NCBI GenBank assembly: GCA_002304995.1
Contig: DBPV01000105.1
Coordinates: 13,130 to 19,969 of the forward strand
Reading direction: 5' to 3'
DNA from: Syntrophaceae bacterium UBA1411
GTDB taxonomy: Bacteria > Desulfobacterota > Syntrophia > Syntrophales > Smithellaceae
DNA: 6,840 nucleotides
Shown: one piece after another, positions 1 through 5,488 of the stretch
Layout: every line of letters begins with the position of its first letter
How positions within the stretch are numbered: the first letter of the stretch is position 1
The notes under the pieces: generated by a model
Seen by the model: the letters and a program-made list of their open reading frames with translations, nothing else
Told to the model about the DNA's origin: nothing
Databases searched by the model: none
Program-made: the position numbers and the translations under genes

Positions 1-723
1 CGAACCGCCCCGCGCCGCCGGCGGCGCATCGTTTTCATCGAGCACCACCAGGGCGTCGACCGCCGCCACTTTTCCCTGCGGCGTAATGATGAGCGGATTG
101 ATGTCCACTTCCCGGACGTCCGGCAGCTCCTCGCTCAGGCGCGACAGGCCCAGAAGCACGGCGACGAGCTCTTCGACGGCGGCCGGCGCCTCGCCGCGAA
201 ATTCCGCAAGCAGCTTCCGGGAGGAGATTTCGCCGATCATGCGTCTGGCTTCCCTTTCGTCGAGCGGCGCGATCCGGAAAGTTGTATCCGACAAGGCCTC
301 AGTGAAAATGCCGCCCAGGCCGAACATCACCACCGGACCGAACTGCGCATCGCGGATCAGACCGGCGACAAACTCCCGCCGGCCTTCGATGAAGGGCGCC
401 ACCAGGCAGCCTTCCCAGTCGGCGCCCGCCGCGTCCCGGACGGCGCGAAACGCCTCGCGCACTTCGCGGGCCGTCTTCAGATTGGTTTTCACCAGGCCGC
501 GCTCCGTTTTATGGCTGAGCGTCGCTCCGGAGCCCTTCACCACCACCGGAAAACCGGTTTTCTGCGCATACCGCACGGCTTCGTCGGCCCGGGCAAACAC
601 CCGGCCCTGCACCACCGGCACGCCGAAAGTTCCAAGCAGCGTTTTCGCTTCCGTCTCCGTCATCGAGAGCCTTCCCTCTTTTCTCACCCGTCGAATCAAT
701 CCCTCATTGCGATTTCCCGTCAT
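1..723 (-). CDS. ATP-grasp acyl-CoA synthetase (ADP-forming), beta domain, 3' end outside window
   Basis: The 241 visible residues form an ATP-grasp domain of the kind found in the beta subunit of ADP-forming acetyl/acyl-CoA synthetases. These enzymes interconvert acyl-CoA, ADP and Pi with the free acid, CoA and ATP in the cytoplasm. Visible marks are the N-terminal EAKTLLGTFGVPV helix (about residues 25-37), SHKTE with His71 (the expected phospho-histidine site in this family), VVMFGLGGIF in mid-domain, and VREVDINPLI near the end of the domain. The start at 723 is preferred over the in-frame ATG at 663 because residues 9-20 match the usual family leader, and because a GAGGGAAG ribosome site lies just upstream. 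It follows tetR by 16 nt and is very likely co-transcribed with it. The frame is still open at position 1, right where the beta domain should end, so a free beta subunit and a beta-alpha fusion are both possible. The substrate is unknown. Confidence 0.88.
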   Translation of the reverse strand, partial: MTGNRNEGLIRRVRKEGRLSMTETEAKTLLGTFGVPVVQGRVFARADEAVRYAQKTGFPVVVKGSGATLSHKTERGLVKTNLKTAREVREAFRAVRDAAGADWEGCLVAPFIEGRREFVAGLIRDAQFGPVVMFGLGGIFTEALSDTTFRIAPLDEREARRMIGEISSRKLLAEFRGEAPAAVEELVAVLLGLSRLSEELPDVREVDINPLIITPQGKVAAVDALVVLDENDAPPAARGGS

Positions 724-739
724 ACTTCTTCCCTCTGTC

Positions 740-1405
740 TTAAAGTGTCATTGCCTCCGCGATCAGCTTTTCCGCCAGACGCAGAGTGTTTTCCGTTGTC
801 CGCTTCCCCTTGCGGTCGTAAAATTTGGCGTCTTCGAGCTGGATGACCCCCACCAGCACGCCCCAGATAACGTCGGCCATCTCATAGACATTCACCTTCC
901 TGATCAGCCCCTTTTCCATGCCGGTGGCCAGCAGCTGCCGGCAGAGACGGAAGTTGATCCGCCCCCGGTCGTTGAGGGCGGCGCGGACTTCCGGCCGCAG
1001 TTCGCCCATCAGGCCCTGCTGCTGGAACAGCTGAATGATCCGGAAGGTTTCCGGCCAATGCTCGTAAGCGGTATAAAAGGCGTTGAAGATCGCCGTGATC
1101 AGCCCCGCCCCGTCGCCGATTTTTCCCGTCGCCAGACGCTGTTCGACCGCCTGCAGCTCCGCCCGGATATCGTCGATCAGCGGCAGCATGAGCGAAAAAA
1201 ACAGATCGTCTTTGGCCTTGAAATAAAGGTAAATGGTAGGCTTGGTGACTTCGGCCGCAAGTGCGATTTCGTCCATCGTCGCCTTCAGGTATCCCTTGGT
1301 GCCGAAGACTTTTTTGGCGGCCTCCACGATGGAGGCCATCCGCTGGGCTTTTTCGCGGTCGCGCCGCTGCCGGCAGACATCCTTATGCTCATCGCTTGAA
1401 ATCAC
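740..1405 (-). CDS. TetR/AcrR-family transcriptional regulator
   Basis: This is a predicted one-component DNA-binding repressor of 221 aa. The N-terminal TetR_N domain spans roughly residues 20-65: SIVEAAKKVFGTKGY, then ATMDEIALAAEVTKPTIYLYF, the signature helix-turn-helix ending in the conserved Y-x-Y-F. The rest is a helical ligand-binding domain of the usual size with no recognisable ligand signature. The start is uncertain. GTG at 1405 is chosen because it gives a normal length, keeps the basic RQRRDREKAQR segment common before helix 1, and has GGAG 11 nt upstream. GTG at 1441 (233 aa) and ATG at 1339 (199 aa) are alternatives. A longer open frame extends to 1636 but crosses the control region and is not likely coding. 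It is transcribed toward the acyl-CoA synthetase gene 16 nt downstream, so it may control that gene and itself in response to an acyl-CoA or acid; this is inference. Confidence 0.9.
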   Translation of the reverse strand: MISSDEHKDVCRQRRDREKAQRMASIVEAAKKVFGTKGYLKATMDEIALAAEVTKPTIYLYFKAKDDLFFSLMLPLIDDIRAELQAVEQRLATGKIGDGAGLITAIFNAFYTAYEHWPETFRIIQLFQQQGLMGELRPEVRAALNDRGRINFRLCRQLLATGMEKGLIRKVNVYEMADVIWGVLVGVIQLEDAKFYDRKGKRTTENTLRLAEKLIAEAMTL

Positions 1406-1420
1406 GATTTCCAGCGCTCC

Positions 1421-1438
1421 CGGCGGAAGATTCCGCCG
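1421..1438. promoter_or_regulatory. 18-bp perfect palindrome upstream of tetR
   Basis: CGGCGGAAGATTCCGCCG has 8-bp perfect arms around a 2-nt centre. In the minus-strand transcript it could fold into a hairpin directly before the GGAG ribosome site of tetR. As DNA it could be an operator for a dimeric regulator, the obvious candidate being the adjacent TetR protein. If tetR instead starts at 1441, this stretch is coding (RRNLPPG), and the palindrome may be partly coincidental. Confidence 0.4.
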
Positions 1439-1454
1439 CACAGTGAACTTACTA

Positions 1455-1473
1455 ATGGTAGATTGGTTACCAT
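1455..1473. promoter_or_regulatory. Candidate TetR operator / tetR promoter region
   Basis: ATGGTAGATTGGTTACCAT carries 6-bp inverted arms (ATGGTA / TACCAT) separated by 7 nt, and contains a tighter TGGT-T-ACCA repeat at 1464-1472. On the minus strand a TTGACG box (1492-1487) lies 17 nt before TAACCA (1469-1464), a poor -10, so any tetR promoter would overlap this element. Such overlap is typical of TetR autoregulation. No binding evidence is available from sequence alone. Confidence 0.35.
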
Positions 1474-1520
1474 AAGGAAAGTTATTCGTCAACGCCCAAC
1501 GGCGGCCGCGCAATATTTTA

Positions 1521-1549
1521 TTGACGGCTTGCGTCTTTCTCCCTATACT
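1521..1549 (+). promoter_or_regulatory. Sigma70-type promoter for the nfeD-stomatin operon
   Basis: TTGACG (1521-1526), an exact 17-nt spacer and TATACT (1544-1549) form a near-consensus housekeeping promoter pointing right. Transcription would start at about 1556, leaving a leader of roughly 80 nt before nfeD at 1635. It is the best promoter in the window. It sits in AT-richer DNA than its surroundings, as expected for a true promoter. Confidence 0.7.
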
Positions 1550-1634
1550 GCCGCGCAAAATCAAATGATGCAGACGCCTCACCATTACTTCCCGGCGGGC
1601 AGCGCTTTCCCGGCCCGCAGAAAGGCTTGCCGTC

Positions 1635-2078
1635 ATGCTGGACTGGTTTTTTTCTCCCTACTTGATCTGGACAGTTGTAGGTCTTCTGCTGCTCATTACA
1701 GAGCTAACGACATTAAATTTCATTCTTTGCTTTTTTGGACTTGGCGCGCTGATTGTCGCTCTTTTAACATGGCTCGGTCTCACCGCGTCTTTGAGCAGCC
1801 AGTTGCTGGTGTTCACGTTGTCTTCTTTGTTTCTGCTGTTCGTTTTACGCAGGACAGCCAGAAAACTGTTTGCGGGCCACGCCGACGCGCCGCCGGACTA
1901 TGCGGGACAGAAAGTAACGGTTGTGAAAACGATTCCCGCCGGCGGCGAGGGCGCCATCGCCTACCGCGGTTCGGAGTGGATTGCGTTTTCCGACGCGCCC
2001 GGGCCGATTCCCGAAGGCGCGGCAGTCATCATTGAAACCATCGAAGGCATCCGCGTCAAAGTCAAACCGGTCGAATAA
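1635..2078 (+). CDS. nfeD: Short NfeD-family membrane protein (YbbK-like)
   Basis: This 147-aa protein has the short NfeD layout. Three hydrophobic segments lie at about residues 8-26, 28-48 and 52-72, followed by a soluble C-terminal OB-fold-like domain (about 85-147: YAGQKVTVVKTI, then the IEGIRVKVKPVE ending). Short NfeD proteins are encoded beside SPFH/stomatin proteins and are thought to act with them in membrane organisation or protein quality control; E. coli YbbK with QmcA is the known parallel. It lacks the ClpP-like serine protease domain of long NfeD proteins. GAAAGG lies 9 nt before the ATG. The stomatin gene begins 22 nt downstream, so the two form an operon. The first third uses more A/T-ending codons than neighbouring genes, probably because it encodes hydrophobic helices. 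Confidence 0.9.
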   Translation: MLDWFFSPYLIWTVVGLLLLITELTTLNFILCFFGLGALIVALLTWLGLTASLSSQLLVFTLSSLFLLFVLRRTARKLFAGHADAPPDYAGQKVTVVKTIPAGGEGAIAYRGSEWIAFSDAPGPIPEGAAVIIETIEGIRVKVKPVE

Positions 2079-2100
2079 CTCTCACAAAGGAGGATACATC

Positions 2101-3009
2101 ATGGAGATTGTGTTGATTGTTCTGGCAATCCTGGCCGTTGTGCTCATCATCAAGGGCGTCTGCATTATTCCGCAGCAGAGCGCCTACGTCATCGAACGCC
2201 TGGGCAAATTCAACCGGGTGCTGCAGGCGGGCATCAGCTACATCGTTCCGTTTGTGGATCGCGTGGCTTATCGGCATACCTTGAAGGAACAGGCGCTCGA
2301 CATTCCCGAACAGGTCTGCATCACGCGCGACAACGTCCAGGTCGGCGTGGACGGCGTCATCTTCATTCAGGTCTTCGATCCGCAGATGGCCTCCTACGGC
2401 ATCAGCAATTATGTGTTTTCCATTGTCCAGCTCGCGCAGACCACGATGCGCAGCGAAGTCGGCAAAATCGACCTGGACAAGACCTTCGAGGAACGGACCA
2501 CCATCAACTCCGCCATCGTTTCGGCCATCAACGACGCCGCGCGGACCTGGGGCGTGAAGATTCTGCGCTACGAGATAAAAAACATCCGGCCTCCCGAAAG
2601 TGTTCTGATGGCCATGGAAAAACAGATGCAGGCCGAACGGGAAAAGCGGGCCATCATTCTCCAATCCGAAGGCCAGAAACAGTCCGCCATCAACGTGGCC
2701 GAAGGCCAGAAGCAAAAAGTCGTGCTGGAATCGGAAGCGGCGCGCCAGAAGCAGATCAACGAGGCCAACGGTCAGGCGGAAGCCATCCGCGCCGTAGCCT
2801 CCGCAACAGCCGACGGTCTCAAGGCGGTGGCTTCAGCCGTACAGGCCCAGGGCGGCCTCGAGGCGGTGCAGCTGCGCGTGGCTGAAAAATTCGTCGAACA
2901 ATTCGGCCATCTGGCCAAACAGGGAAACACGCTGATTCTCCCGGCCAACTTCGGCGACCTCTCTTCGCTCATCGGCGCAGCGATGAGTGTGATCAAGCAG
3001 ACCAAATAA
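2101..3009 (+). CDS. qmcA: SPFH/stomatin-like membrane protein (QmcA/paraslipin type)
   Basis: This 302-aa protein begins with one hydrophobic anchor (about residues 2-22). The SPFH/band-7 domain follows (about 24-185), including IPQQSAYVIERLGKFNRVLQ, the IVPFVDRV segment and the EIKNIRPPESV junction. Next comes a charged coiled coil rich in Ala, Glu, Gln and Lys (about 185-260) with repeated EGQKQ units, then a conserved tail, NTLILPANFGDLSSL. Length and order match the E. coli QmcA and SLP-2 group. Such proteins form large membrane-anchored oligomeric rings or microdomains, often linked to protease control. The start is fixed by a strong AAAGGAGG ribosome site at 2086-2093. An in-frame upstream extension to 1981 overlaps nfeD and lacks family similarity. 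It pairs with NfeD upstream and ends at the hairpin terminator. No catalytic activity is expected. Confidence 0.94.
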   Translation: MEIVLIVLAILAVVLIIKGVCIIPQQSAYVIERLGKFNRVLQAGISYIVPFVDRVAYRHTLKEQALDIPEQVCITRDNVQVGVDGVIFIQVFDPQMASYGISNYVFSIVQLAQTTMRSEVGKIDLDKTFEERTTINSAIVSAINDAARTWGVKILRYEIKNIRPPESVLMAMEKQMQAEREKRAIILQSEGQKQSAINVAEGQKQKVVLESEAARQKQINEANGQAEAIRAVASATADGLKAVASAVQAQGGLEAVQLRVAEKFVEQFGHLAKQGNTLILPANFGDLSSLIGAAMSVIKQTK

Positions 3010-3013
3010 GCCG

Positions 3014-3055
3014 AAACGCCGGGGCGTGAAAGTTCCTCTTCCGCCCCGGCGTTTT
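3014..3055 (+). terminator. Rho-independent terminator after the stomatin gene
   Basis: A 13-bp perfect stem (AAACGCCGGGGCG at 3014-3026 with CGCCCCGGCGTTT at 3042-3054) encloses a 15-nt loop and ends in TTTT (3052-3055). It begins 5 nt after the stomatin stop codon. The U-tract is short, but the stem is very GC-rich. It separates the nfeD-stomatin operon from the histidine kinase gene. Confidence 0.85.
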
Positions 3056-3153
3056 CTGCCGCCCCTGGTTCCCGCCGAAAAAGAGAGAAGGTATTTATTT
3101 TTCCCTTCATTTGTGCTTAGATGACCCCGCCCGGTGGCCGTAACCACCTTAAG
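3056..3153 (+). promoter_or_regulatory. Leader of the two-component operon; weak promoter candidates
   Basis: This gap is AT-rich around 3075-3120 and must hold the kinase promoter if the terminator at 3014-3055 is effective. Candidates are TATTTA (3092-3097) and an extended -10-like TGCTTAGAT (3114-3122), neither with a convincing -35 box. A short inverted repeat, GGTGG (3133-3137) and CCACC (3144-3148), lies between these and the kinase ribosome site. It may be chance. Confidence 0.25.
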
Positions 3154-3158
3154 CGGAG
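3154..3158 (+). promoter_or_regulatory. Ribosome site deciding the kinase start
   Basis: CGGAG lies 7 nt before the ATG at 3166. The earlier in-frame ATG at 3121 has no comparable site and would add 15 residues (beginning MTPPGGRNHLK) that look like translated leader. Confidence 0.6.
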
Positions 3159-3165
3159 CGTCCTC

Positions 3166-4674
3166 ATGACCCTGGAAAAAATGACAAAGAAAGAACTGAT
3201 CGGCCTGGTGCAATCCCTCCAGGCCCAGCGGCCGGAAAACGATGTGCGGCGGATCAAGGGCGCATCGGAAGAGGACCTCTACAAGATTCTCGCGCACAGT
3301 TCGCAGGTCGGCTTCTACATCATGCAGGACGGACGCTTCCAGTTCATCAATTCCCATTTTCGGGAATACGGCGGCTACACCGAAGACGAGCTGCTGCAGA
3401 TGAGCCCCACGTCCATCATCGTGCCGGAAGACCGCCGGAAAACGGCGAAAAACGCCGTCATGATGCTCAAGGAACAGCGGTTTTCCCCCTACGAATTCCG
3501 CATCGCCACCAAGGACGGACGGATCAAGTGGATCATGGAAACCGTCATGTCCATCACGTACAAGGGCAAGCGGGCCATTCTGGGCAACTCCATGGACGTC
3601 ACCGAGCGCAAGGAGGCGGGACGCCGCCTCGAAGAGCTCGAAGCGCTGGAATCCTCCATCCTCGACGCGATTCCGCAGGCCGTCGTCGGCCTGCACGAGC
3701 GGCGCATCAATTTCGCCAACCACGCGGCCAAACTCGTCTTCGGCTGGCACCGCGAGGAGATGACCGGCAAGAGCATCAAGATGATTTACCGCAACGAGGA
3801 GGAAGCGGACAAGATCGGCGCGCTGTTTTATTCCACGCTGGAACACCAGCGGACCTATGAAACGGAATTCCCCTGCCTGCGCAAGGACGGGCGCGAAATC
3901 ATCTGCCGGATGAAGGCCTCCCGCATCGGGGAAAAGCTCCGCGAGCGGCGCATCGTGGTCACGTACGAAGACATCACCGCGGAAAAGAAGGCGCAGGAGG
4001 AGCTGGAGCGCTCGCGCCAGGAACTGCGCAACCTTTCCGCCCACCTGCAGTTCGTCCGTGAAGAGGAAAGCACGCGCGTCGCGCGCAAGATTCACGATGA
4101 GCTGGGCCAGTCGCTCACCGCGCTGCAGATGGACCTGTCGTGGCTCGCCAACCGCCTGCCGGCCAACAGCAAGACCATCCGCGAAAAAATCGGCGGCATG
4201 ACGGATATCGTGGACGCCACCGTCGAGAGCGTTCACAGCATCACCACCGAGCTGCGCCCCAGCCTGCTCGACGATCTGGGGCTTCCGTCGGCCATCGAGT
4301 GGCAGGCCGCGGATTTTCAAAAGCGCTCCGGCATCCGCTGCCAGGCCCAGATCGCCTGCACGGGAGAACTCATCGAGCGGGACCTGGCCACCGCCGTTTT
4401 CCGCATTTTTCAGGAAACGCTCACCAACATCGCCAGGCACGCCAAAGCCACGCAGTGCCGGGTCACCCTTTCCGAAAATGAAAAGGAGATCAGCCTGGAG
4501 GTGACGGACAACGGCGTGGGGATCATGCAGTGGCAGGTGGACGATCCGCGTTCCTTCGGCATGATCGGCATGCGCGAGCGCGCCCACCTGTGGGGCGGCA
4601 CGGTCCACGTCCGCAACGTCAAGCCGTCCGGAACGGCGGTGCGGGTCATCATTCCACTGACGCAAAGGAGATAA
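3166..4674 (+). CDS. Soluble two-PAS sensor histidine kinase, NarX/DegS (HisKA_3) type
   Basis: This is a 502-aa sensor kinase with no hydrophobic segment, hence probably cytoplasmic. A short N-terminal helix is followed by PAS domain 1 (about residues 35-148, ending DVTERKE) and PAS domain 2 (about 158-275, ending EDITAEKKA). After a coiled-coil linker comes a HisKA_3 dimerisation domain (about 300-370), with the phospho-acceptor His310 in RKIHDELGQ. The HATPase_c domain (about 410-500) shows an N-box around Asn421 (QETLTNIARHA), a G1 box DNGVGI (448-453) and a G2 box FGMIGMRERA (from 464). It should autophosphorylate His310 and pass the phosphate to the response regulator encoded 5 nt downstream. 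The PAS domains show no heme, flavin or Fe-S motif that I can recognise, so the signal (redox, metabolite or gas) is unknown. Confidence 0.95.
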   Translation: MTLEKMTKKELIGLVQSLQAQRPENDVRRIKGASEEDLYKILAHSSQVGFYIMQDGRFQFINSHFREYGGYTEDELLQMSPTSIIVPEDRRKTAKNAVMMLKEQRFSPYEFRIATKDGRIKWIMETVMSITYKGKRAILGNSMDVTERKEAGRRLEELEALESSILDAIPQAVVGLHERRINFANHAAKLVFGWHREEMTGKSIKMIYRNEEEADKIGALFYSTLEHQRTYETEFPCLRKDGREIICRMKASRIGEKLRERRIVVTYEDITAEKKAQEELERSRQELRNLSAHLQFVREEESTRVARKIHDELGQSLTALQMDLSWLANRLPANSKTIREKIGGMTDIVDATVESVHSITTELRPSLLDDLGLPSAIEWQAADFQKRSGIRCQAQIACTGELIERDLATAVFRIFQETLTNIARHAKATQCRVTLSENEKEISLEVTDNGVGIMQWQVDDPRSFGMIGMRERAHLWGGTVHVRNVKPSGTAVRVIIPLTQRR

Positions 4675-4679
4675 CGCCC

Positions 4680-5312
4680 ATGATACGCATTCTGGTTGCC
4701 GACGACCACGCCGTTGTGCGGCAGGGGGTCATTCAGATTCTGGCGGACGTGAAGGACATGCTGGTCAAGGACGAGGCGCAAAACGGTGTGGAGACGCTCG
4801 ACAAGGTGCTCAAGTACGAATATGACGTGGTCCTGCTCGACATCGCCATGCCCGGACGCAGCGGCCTCGAGGTGCTCGAGGACATCAAGGCCCAGCGGCC
4901 GAAGCTGGCCGTGCTGATTCTCAGCATGCACCCCGAAGAACAGTACGCGGTGCGCGCCCTGCGCGCGGGCGCGTCCGGCTACCTCACCAAGGCCAGCGCC
5001 CCGCAGGAGCTGATCGGCGCCATCCGCAAAGTGGCCGGCGGCGGAAAATACGTAACCGCGTCGCTCGCGGAAAAGCTGGCCGACGAGTTGGACATCGACA
5101 CCGAAAAACTGCCCCACGAACGGCTGTCCAACCGGGAACACCAGGTGATGATCATGCTGGCCTCGGGAAAATCCGTGTCGGACGTCGCCGACGAACTGTG
5201 CCTGAGCGTCAAGACCATCAGCACCTACCGCACCCGCGTGCTCGCCAAGATGGGCATGAAAAAGAACGCGGAATTGACGCTTTACGCCGTCCACACCAAG
5301 CTCATCAACTAG
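4680..5312 (+). CDS. NarL/FixJ-family response regulator
   Basis: This 210-aa transcription factor has an N-terminal receiver domain (about residues 1-120) and a C-terminal LuxR-type helix-turn-helix (about 148-208). Receiver residues are all present: the acidic pair Asp8-Asp9, phospho-acceptor Asp54 (VVLLDIAMPG), Ser82 (LILSMH) and Lys104 (GYLTKA). The DNA-binding domain has LSNREHQVMIMLASGKS, then ADELCLSVKTISTYRTRVLAKMGMKKNAEL. It is the evident partner of the kinase upstream. AAAGGAG at 4664-4670 lies 9 nt before the ATG and spans the kinase 3' end, so the two are translated from one message. The palindromes that begin 7 nt after its stop are plausible binding sites, and the acyl-CoA synthetase gene beyond them is a plausible target; both statements are inference. 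Confidence 0.96.
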   Translation: MIRILVADDHAVVRQGVIQILADVKDMLVKDEAQNGVETLDKVLKYEYDVVLLDIAMPGRSGLEVLEDIKAQRPKLAVLILSMHPEEQYAVRALRAGASGYLTKASAPQELIGAIRKVAGGGKYVTASLAEKLADELDIDTEKLPHERLSNREHQVMIMLASGKSVSDVADELCLSVKTISTYRTRVLAKMGMKKNAELTLYAVHTKLIN

Positions 5313-5318
5313 CAGCCC

Positions 5319-5337
5319 GTCCGACAGCCTGTCGGAC
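5319..5337. promoter_or_regulatory. 19-bp palindrome between response regulator and synthetase genes
   Basis: GTCCGACAGCCTGTCGGAC has perfect 9-bp arms around a single base. No T-tract follows on the plus strand (AAAATCCG instead), so it is not a standard intrinsic terminator for the two-component operon. It could still fold in RNA, or serve as an operator for a dimeric regulator upstream of the synthetase gene. Confidence 0.55.
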
Positions 5338-5364
5338 AAAATCCGTCATTTCGCCCCGCATCGT

Positions 5365-5382
5365 TCCGACACATCATTCGGA
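5365..5382. repeat. Second TCCGA/TCGGA inverted repeat
   Basis: TCCGA (5365-5369) and TCGGA (5378-5382) face each other across 8 nt. The left half-site TCCGACA repeats the left half of the palindrome at 5319-5337 exactly 45 bp away. Two sites sharing a half-site in one gap suggest cooperative regulator binding, though 5-bp arms are weak evidence. Confidence 0.35.
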
Positions 5383-5488
5383 CACCCGCCGATATTTTCT
5401 TTTGAACCCCCGTGCTAGAAGGGCATCGTGTTGACGTGTTTGGTTGATCGGATGCAGAAAAAAATCGTCCAACAGGAGGGAGCGGGAC

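Noticed and set aside
86..1399. 437-codon open frame on the plus strand over the left synthetase and tetR
   Set aside because: It is Ser/Arg/Pro-rich without a family signature, and lies opposite two well-supported minus-strand genes.
1406..1636. N-terminal extension of tetR up to 1636, and a plus-strand frame at 1463-2035
   Set aside because: Both run through the promoter region. The second overlaps nfeD in another frame and has no recognisable domain.
2833..4665. 610-codon open frame on the minus strand opposite the kinase and the stomatin 3' end
   Set aside because: It is a shadow of the G/C-biased kinase gene. Its protein is a low-complexity mix rich in His, Asp, Ala and Gly with no domain, and it crosses the terminator.
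5319..5337. Intrinsic terminator after the response regulator
   Set aside because: The stem is good, but AAAATCCG follows instead of a T-tract, so I list it as a palindrome of unknown role.
4410..5339. 309-codon open frame on the minus strand opposite the response regulator
   Set aside because: The plus strand encodes complete receiver and LuxR domains with all key residues, so this is an antisense shadow.
5391..5421. Extended -10-like TGCTAGAAG promoter for the synthetase gene
   Set aside because: TAGAAG at 5416-5421 is a fair -10, but no -35 box occurs at proper spacing (TTGAAC is only 8 nt away). It is too weak to annotate.
5431..5459. TTGACG-based promoter just before the synthetase gene
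   Set aside because: At 16-18 nt spacing the -10 positions read TGCAGA, GCAGAA or CAGAAA, and transcription would start at or past the ribosome site.
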